Assembly: GCF_901764995.1 (NCBI RefSeq)
Contig: NZ_CABFKI010000006.1
Span: 62,001 to 126,000 of the forward strand
Length of the DNA: 64,000 bases
Direction of reading: 5' to 3'
Source: Actinobacillus porcinus
GTDB taxonomy: Bacteria > Pseudomonadota > Gammaproteobacteria > Enterobacterales > Pasteurellaceae
This document shows, one piece after another, positions 59,033-64,000 of the stretch; position 1 is the first letter of the stretch, and each line of letters starts with the position of its first letter. The notes below the pieces were generated by a model. The model saw nothing but the letters and a program-made list of their open reading frames with translations, had not been told where the DNA came from and did not search any database. Made by a program: the position numbers and the translations under genes.

Positions 59033-62000
59033 ATGGGTTACTCTTATACTGAGAAAAAACGTATTCGTAAAGACTTCGGTAAACGTCCGCAAGTTTTAAA
59101 CGTACCTTATTTATTAACGATTCAATTAGATTCATTCGACAAATTTATTCAACGCGATCCGGAAGGTCAGCAAGGTTTAGAAGCCGCATTCCGTTCTGTG
59201 TTCCCAATTGTGAGCAACAATGGTTCAACAGAATTGCAATATGTGAGCTATAAATTAGGCGAGCCTGTATTTGACGTGCGTGAATGTCAAATCCGTGGCA
59301 CAACTTTTGCCGCACCGCTCCGCGTGAAATTACGCCTTGTGAGCTATGATAAAGACGCTGCTCCAGGCACGATTAAAGACATCAAAGAACAAGATGTTTA
59401 TATGGGCGAAATCCCATTGATGACCGAAAACGGTACTTTTGTGATTAACGGTACTGAACGTGTTATCGTTTCGCAATTACACCGTAGTCCGGGTGTGTTC
59501 TTTGATTCAGATAAAGGTAAAACTCATTCATCAGGTAAAGTGCTTTATAACGCACGTATTATTCCTTACCGTGGTTCTTGGTTAGATTTTGAGTTTGACC
59601 CGAAAGACAACTTATTTGCTCGTATTGACCGCCGCCGTAAATTACCGGCGACTATTATTTTACGTGCATTAAACTATAGCACAGAAGAAATCTTAGATTT
59701 ATTCTTCGATAAAGTTGTATTTGAGATCCAAGACAACAAACTTTTAATGGCACTTGTACCGGAACGTTTACGTGGCGAAACAGCGACTTTTGATATTGAA
59801 GCCAATGGCAAAGTTTATGTTGAACGTGGTCGCCGTATTACGGCTCGTCACATTCGTGCCTTAGAAAAAGACAATATCACGCAAGTTGAAGTGCCAACAG
59901 ATTACATCATTGGCAAAGTGGCGGCGAAAGATTATGTTGATCTTGAAACAGGCGAAATCATTTGCCCGGCTAATATGGAAATTAGCTTAGAGTTATTAGC
60001 CAAATTAGCACAAGCCGGTTACACAACTATCGAAACCTTATTTACTAACGATTTAGATTTCGGTCCATATATTTCAGAAACCTTGCGCGTAGATCCATCT
60101 CACGACCGTTTAACGGCATTGGTTGAGATTTATCGTATGATGCGTCCGGGCGAGCCACCAACAAAAGAAGCGGCAGAAGGTTTATTTGACAACCTATTCT
60201 TCTCTCAAGAACGTTATGACTTATCCGCAGTAGGTCGTATGAAATTCAACCGTTCAATTGGTGTTGAAGAAGAAACAGGCAGCGGTGTATTAAGCAAAGA
60301 AGACATCGTTAGCGTGATGAAAAAATTAATCGACATTCGTAACGGTCGTGGTGAAGTGGATGATATTGACCACTTAGGTAACCGCCGTATCCGTTCAGTG
60401 GGTGAAATGGCTGAAAACCAATTCCGTATTGGTTTAGTACGTGTTGAACGTGCGGTGAAAGAGCGTCTTTCTTTAGGTGACTTAGATGCAGTGACACCAC
60501 AAGATTTAATCAACGCAAAACCAATTTCAGCGGCTGTACGCGAATTTTTCGGTTCATCACAATTATCACAATTTATGGACCAAAATAACCCATTATCAGA
60601 AGTTACGCATAAACGCCGTATTTCTGCATTGGGTCCGGGCGGTTTAACGCGTGAACGCGCTGGCTTTGAAGTACGTGACGTACATACTACGCACTACGGT
60701 CGTGTGTGTCCAATCGAAACCCCTGAAGGTCCAAACATCGGTTTGATTAACTCATTGTCTGTTTATGCACGTACCAATGATTATGGTTTCTTAGAAACAC
60801 CATATCGTAAAGTGGTTGATGGGCAAGTAACTGAAGAAATCGAATATTTATCTGCGATTGAAGAAGGTAAATATGTGATTGCGCAGGCTAACTCAAACTT
60901 AGATGAAAACTTCCGTTTTACCGATGCTTATGTTACCGCGCGTGGCGAACATGGTGAATCAGGTTTATATCGCCCTGAAGAAATTCACTATATGGACGTT
61001 TCCACACAACAAGTGGTTTCTGTGGCGGCAGCCTTAATCCCATTCCTTGAGCATGACGATGCGAACCGTGCGTTAATGGGTGCAAACATGCAACGTCAAG
61101 CAGTACCAACATTACGTGCGGATAAACCGTTAGTGGGTACAGGGATGGAAAAACCAATCGCCCTTGACTCCGGTGTTGCGGTGATTGCAAAACGTGGTGG
61201 TGTCATTCAATACGTTGATGCTTCACGTATCGTGGTAAAAGTAAACGAAGATGAAACCATCCCGGGCGAAGCAGGTATCGATATTTATAACCTGATTAAA
61301 TACACCCGTTCAAACCAAAACACTTGTATCAACCAAATTCCTTGTGTGAACTTGGGTGAACCTGTTGGTCGTGGTGAGATCTTGGCAGATGGTCCGTCAA
61401 CAGATTTAGGTGAATTAGCATTAGGTCAAAATATCCGTGTGGCATTCATGCCTTGGAACGGTTATAACTTTGAAGACTCAATGTTAGTGTCTGAACGTGT
61501 TGTTCAACAAGATCGTTTCACAACCATTCATATTCAAGAATTATCTTGCGTGGCGCGTGATACTAAATTAGGCGCAGAAGAAATTACTGCAGATATTCCG
61601 AATGTGGGTGAATCCGCGTTAAGCAAACTGGATGAATCAGGTATTGTTTATGTGGGGGCTGAAGTTAAAGGTGGCGACATCTTAGTAGGTAAAGTAACAC
61701 CGAAAGGCGAAACCCAATTAACGCCGGAAGAGAAACTTTTACGTGCGATCTTTGGTGAAAAAGCCTCCGATGTTAAAGATTCTTCATTACGTGTGCCTAA
61801 CGGTACTTCAGGTACAGTTATTGACGTTCAAGTCTTTACGCGCGATGGCGTAGAGAAAGACAAACGTGCGCTTGAAATTGAAGAAATGCAATTAAAACAA
61901 GCGAAAAAAGACCTTGTTGAAGAATTAGAAATTTTAGAAGCAGGTTTATTCTCACGCGTTCGCCACTTATTAGTGGAAGGCGGTATTAATGAGAAAGAAT

Positions 62001-63061
62001 TGGATAAATTAGACCGCACTAAATGGTTAGAACAAACCTTAAGTGATGAAGCGAAACAAAACCAATTAGAACAACTTGCAGAACAATACGAAGAGTTACG
62101 CAAAGACTTCGAGCATAAACTTGAAGTGAAACGTGGCAAAATTATCCAAGGGGATGATTTAGCACCAGGCGTTCAAAAAGTGGTGAAAGTGTACTTGGCG
62201 GTGAAACGTCAAATTCAACCTGGGGATAAAATGGCGGGTCGCCATGGTAACAAAGGTGTTATCTCAAAAATTAACCCGGTTGAAGATATGCCATACGATG
62301 AAAACGGTCAACCTGTTGAAATCGTGTTGAACCCACTGGGCGTACCTTCACGTATGAACATCGGTCAGATCCTTGAAACGCACTTAGGTTTAGCGGCGAA
62401 AGGTATCGGTGACCAAATTAACGCAATGATCAAACAGCAACAATCTGTGGCGAAATTGCGTGAATATATCCAAAAAGCTTACGACTTAGGTGGCGGTTCA
62501 CAAAAAGTAGATCTAAGCACATTTACAGACGAAGAGGTGATGCGCTTAGCTGAAAACTTGCGTAAAGGTTTACCGCTTGCAACACCAGTATTTGATGGTG
62601 CGCACGAAAGCGAAATTAAAGAGCTATTAAAACTAGGTGGACTACCGACTTCGGGTCAAATTACCTTGTACGATGGTCGTACGGGTGAAAAATTCGAGCG
62701 TCCGGTAACCGTAGGTTATATGTATATGCTCAAATTGAACCACTTAGTTGACGACAAAATGCATGCTCGTTCAACAGGTTCTTATAGTCTTGTTACACAA
62801 CAACCATTGGGTGGTAAAGCACAATTCGGTGGTCAACGTTTCGGTGAGATGGAGGTATGGGCATTAGAAGCATACGGTGCTGCATACACATTACAAGAAA
62901 TGTTAACCGTGAAATCCGATGACGTGAACGGCCGTACGAAGATGTATAAAAACATCGTGGGCGGTACCCACTATATGGAACCAGGTACGCCAGAGTCTTT
63001 CAATGTAATTATGAAAGAAATTCGCTCGCTTGGTCTTAACATTGACTTAGACGAAGAGTAA
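59033..63061 (+). CDS. rpoB: DNA-directed RNA polymerase subunit beta
   Basis: 1342 residues, the same size as in E. coli. N-terminus [19 protein letters not shown]. The rifampicin region is wild-type-like ([30 protein letters not shown]), and the C-terminal [23 protein letters not shown] clamp segment is present. It is preceded by the rplL attenuator and followed after 100 bp by rpoC. Confidence 0.99.
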   Translation: MGYSYTEKKRIRKDFGKRPQVLNVPYLLTIQLDSFDKFIQRDPEGQQGLEAAFRSVFPIVSNNGSTELQYVSYKLGEPVFDVRECQIRGTTFAAPLRVKLRLVSYDKDAAPGTIKDIKEQDVYMGEIPLMTENGTFVINGTERVIVSQLHRSPGVFFDSDKGKTHSSGKVLYNARIIPYRGSWLDFEFDPKDNLFARIDRRRKLPATIILRALNYSTEEILDLFFDKVVFEIQDNKLLMALVPERLRGETATFDIEANGKVYVERGRRITARHIRALEKDNITQVEVPTDYIIGKVAAKDYVDLETGEIICPANMEISLELLAKLAQAGYTTIETLFTNDLDFGPYISETLRVDPSHDRLTALVEIYRMMRPGEPPTKEAAEGLFDNLFFSQERYDLSAVGRMKFNRSIGVEEETGSGVLSKEDIVSVMKKLIDIRNGRGEVDDIDHLGNRRIRSVGEMAENQFRIGLVRVERAVKERLSLGDLDAVTPQDLINAKPISAAVREFFGSSQLSQFMDQNNPLSEVTHKRRISALGPGGLTRERAGFEVRDVHTTHYGRVCPIETPEGPNIGLINSLSVYARTNDYGFLETPYRKVVDGQVTEEIEYLSAIEEGKYVIAQANSNLDENFRFTDAYVTARGEHGESGLYRPEEIHYMDVSTQQVVSVAAALIPFLEHDDANRALMGANMQRQAVPTLRADKPLVGTGMEKPIALDSGVAVIAKRGGVIQYVDASRIVVKVNEDETIPGEAGIDIYNLIKYTRSNQNTCINQIPCVNLGEPVGRGEILADGPSTDLGELALGQNIRVAFMPWNGYNFEDSMLVSERVVQQDRFTTIHIQELSCVARDTKLGAEEITADIPNVGESALSKLDESGIVYVGAEVKGGDILVGKVTPKGETQLTPEEKLLRAIFGEKASDVKDSSLRVPNGTSGTVIDVQVFTRDGVEKDKRALEIEEMQLKQAKKDLVEELEILEAGLFSRVRHLLVEGGINEKELDKLDRTKWLEQTLSDEAKQNQLEQLAEQYEELRKDFEHKLEVKRGKIIQGDDLAPGVQKVVKVYLAVKRQIQPGDKMAGRHGNKGVISKINPVEDMPYDENGQPVEIVLNPLGVPSRMNIGQILETHLGLAAKGIGDQINAMIKQQQSVAKLREYIQKAYDLGGGSQKVDLSTFTDEEVMRLAENLRKGLPLATPVFDGAHESEIKELLKLGGLPTSGQITLYDGRTGEKFERPVTVGYMYMLKLNHLVDDKMHARSTGSYSLVTQQPLGGKAQFGGQRFGEMEVWALEAYGAAYTLQEMLTVKSDDVNGRTKMYKNIVGGTHYMEPGTPESFNVIMKEIRSLGLNIDLDEE

Positions 63062-63087
63062 TTTTCGTCAATAGCGACAAATCCGCG

Positions 63088-63131
63088 CAAAGTGCGGTCA
63101 AAAATCTTGTATTTTTTCAACCGCACTTTGA
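63088..63131 (+). repeat. Inverted USS pair between rpoB and rpoC
   Basis: CAAAGTGCGGT (63088-63098) and ACCGCACTTTG (63120-63130) are perfect 11-bp complements across a 21-base loop. No T-run follows, so it should not stop transcription; it could be an mRNA processing or stability hairpin. Confidence 0.85.

Positions 63132-64000
<869 letters not shown>

Overview
The window is ordinary chromosome from a member of the Pasteurellaceae, most likely Aggregatibacter or a close Haemophilus relative. The main evidence is about fifty copies, on both strands, of the 9-bp core AAGTGCGGT / ACCGCACTT, the Hin-type DNA uptake signal; chance would give fewer than one. Gene blocks also match Haemophilus order as I remember it: nqrABCDEF-apbE-nqrM-mnmA, lipA-lipB-ybeD-dacA-rlpA-rodA-mrdA-rlmH-rsfS, comABCDE and nrfABCD. 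The genus is an inference. No prophage, insertion sequence, CRISPR array or restriction locus was seen.

Layout. 0-3.5 kb (minus): surA, pyrR, purN, purM, with a PurR-type operator at the purM promoter. 3.5-4.1 kb: an AT-rich gap with four perfect DnaA boxes, after which transcription switches to the plus strand. 4.1-7.9 kb (plus): rppH, a TauE/SafE permease, lgt, thyA, tadA. 8-9 kb: a structured repeat, a YajG-like lipoprotein gene and bolA. 9.4-17.4 kb: the Na+-NQR operon and its maturation genes apbE and nqrM, with a HEPN/MNT toxin-antitoxin pair between nqrF and apbE. 17.5-22.6 kb: mnmA, sodA, slyX, an FKBP lipoprotein gene, a YheO-like regulator gene and tusDCB. 22.6-31.5 kb (minus): a YhiN flavoprotein gene and the formate-dependent nitrite reductase system (nrfABCD plus nrfE, a DsbE-type gene and an nrfF-nrfG fusion), with a tRNA-Thr on the opposite strand. 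32-43.7 kb (minus): lipoate synthesis, cell elongation and peptidoglycan genes, rlmH, rsfS, rlmJ and mrcA. 43.8-50.7 kb (plus): comABCDE, pfkA, rep. 50.7-54.9 kb: three tRNA genes, yqaB, an acetyltransferase gene, yqaA, and luxS-purT behind a PurR-like operator. 54.9-57.4 kb (minus): hemN, a DUF2489 gene, yihI. 57.4-64 kb (plus): rplJ, rplL, rpoB and the start of rpoC.

The least explained material is non-coding. A family of three ~110-150 bp elements (about 7.9, 20.8 and 34.2 kb) each encodes four consecutive hairpins, and the loops of the first and last hairpin are complementary (GAGCC / GGCTC). One copy splits a terminator and lies between perfect 20-bp direct repeats. Other points are the DnaA-box cluster at a divergent gene boundary, a promoter immediately followed by a terminator-like hairpin between rplL and rpoB, the luxS-purT PurR site, paired NarP-type palindromes upstream of nrfA, and a second small repeat family at 7.25 and 32.04 kb.

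All calls come from reading the sequence. No database search, folding or alignment program was run.
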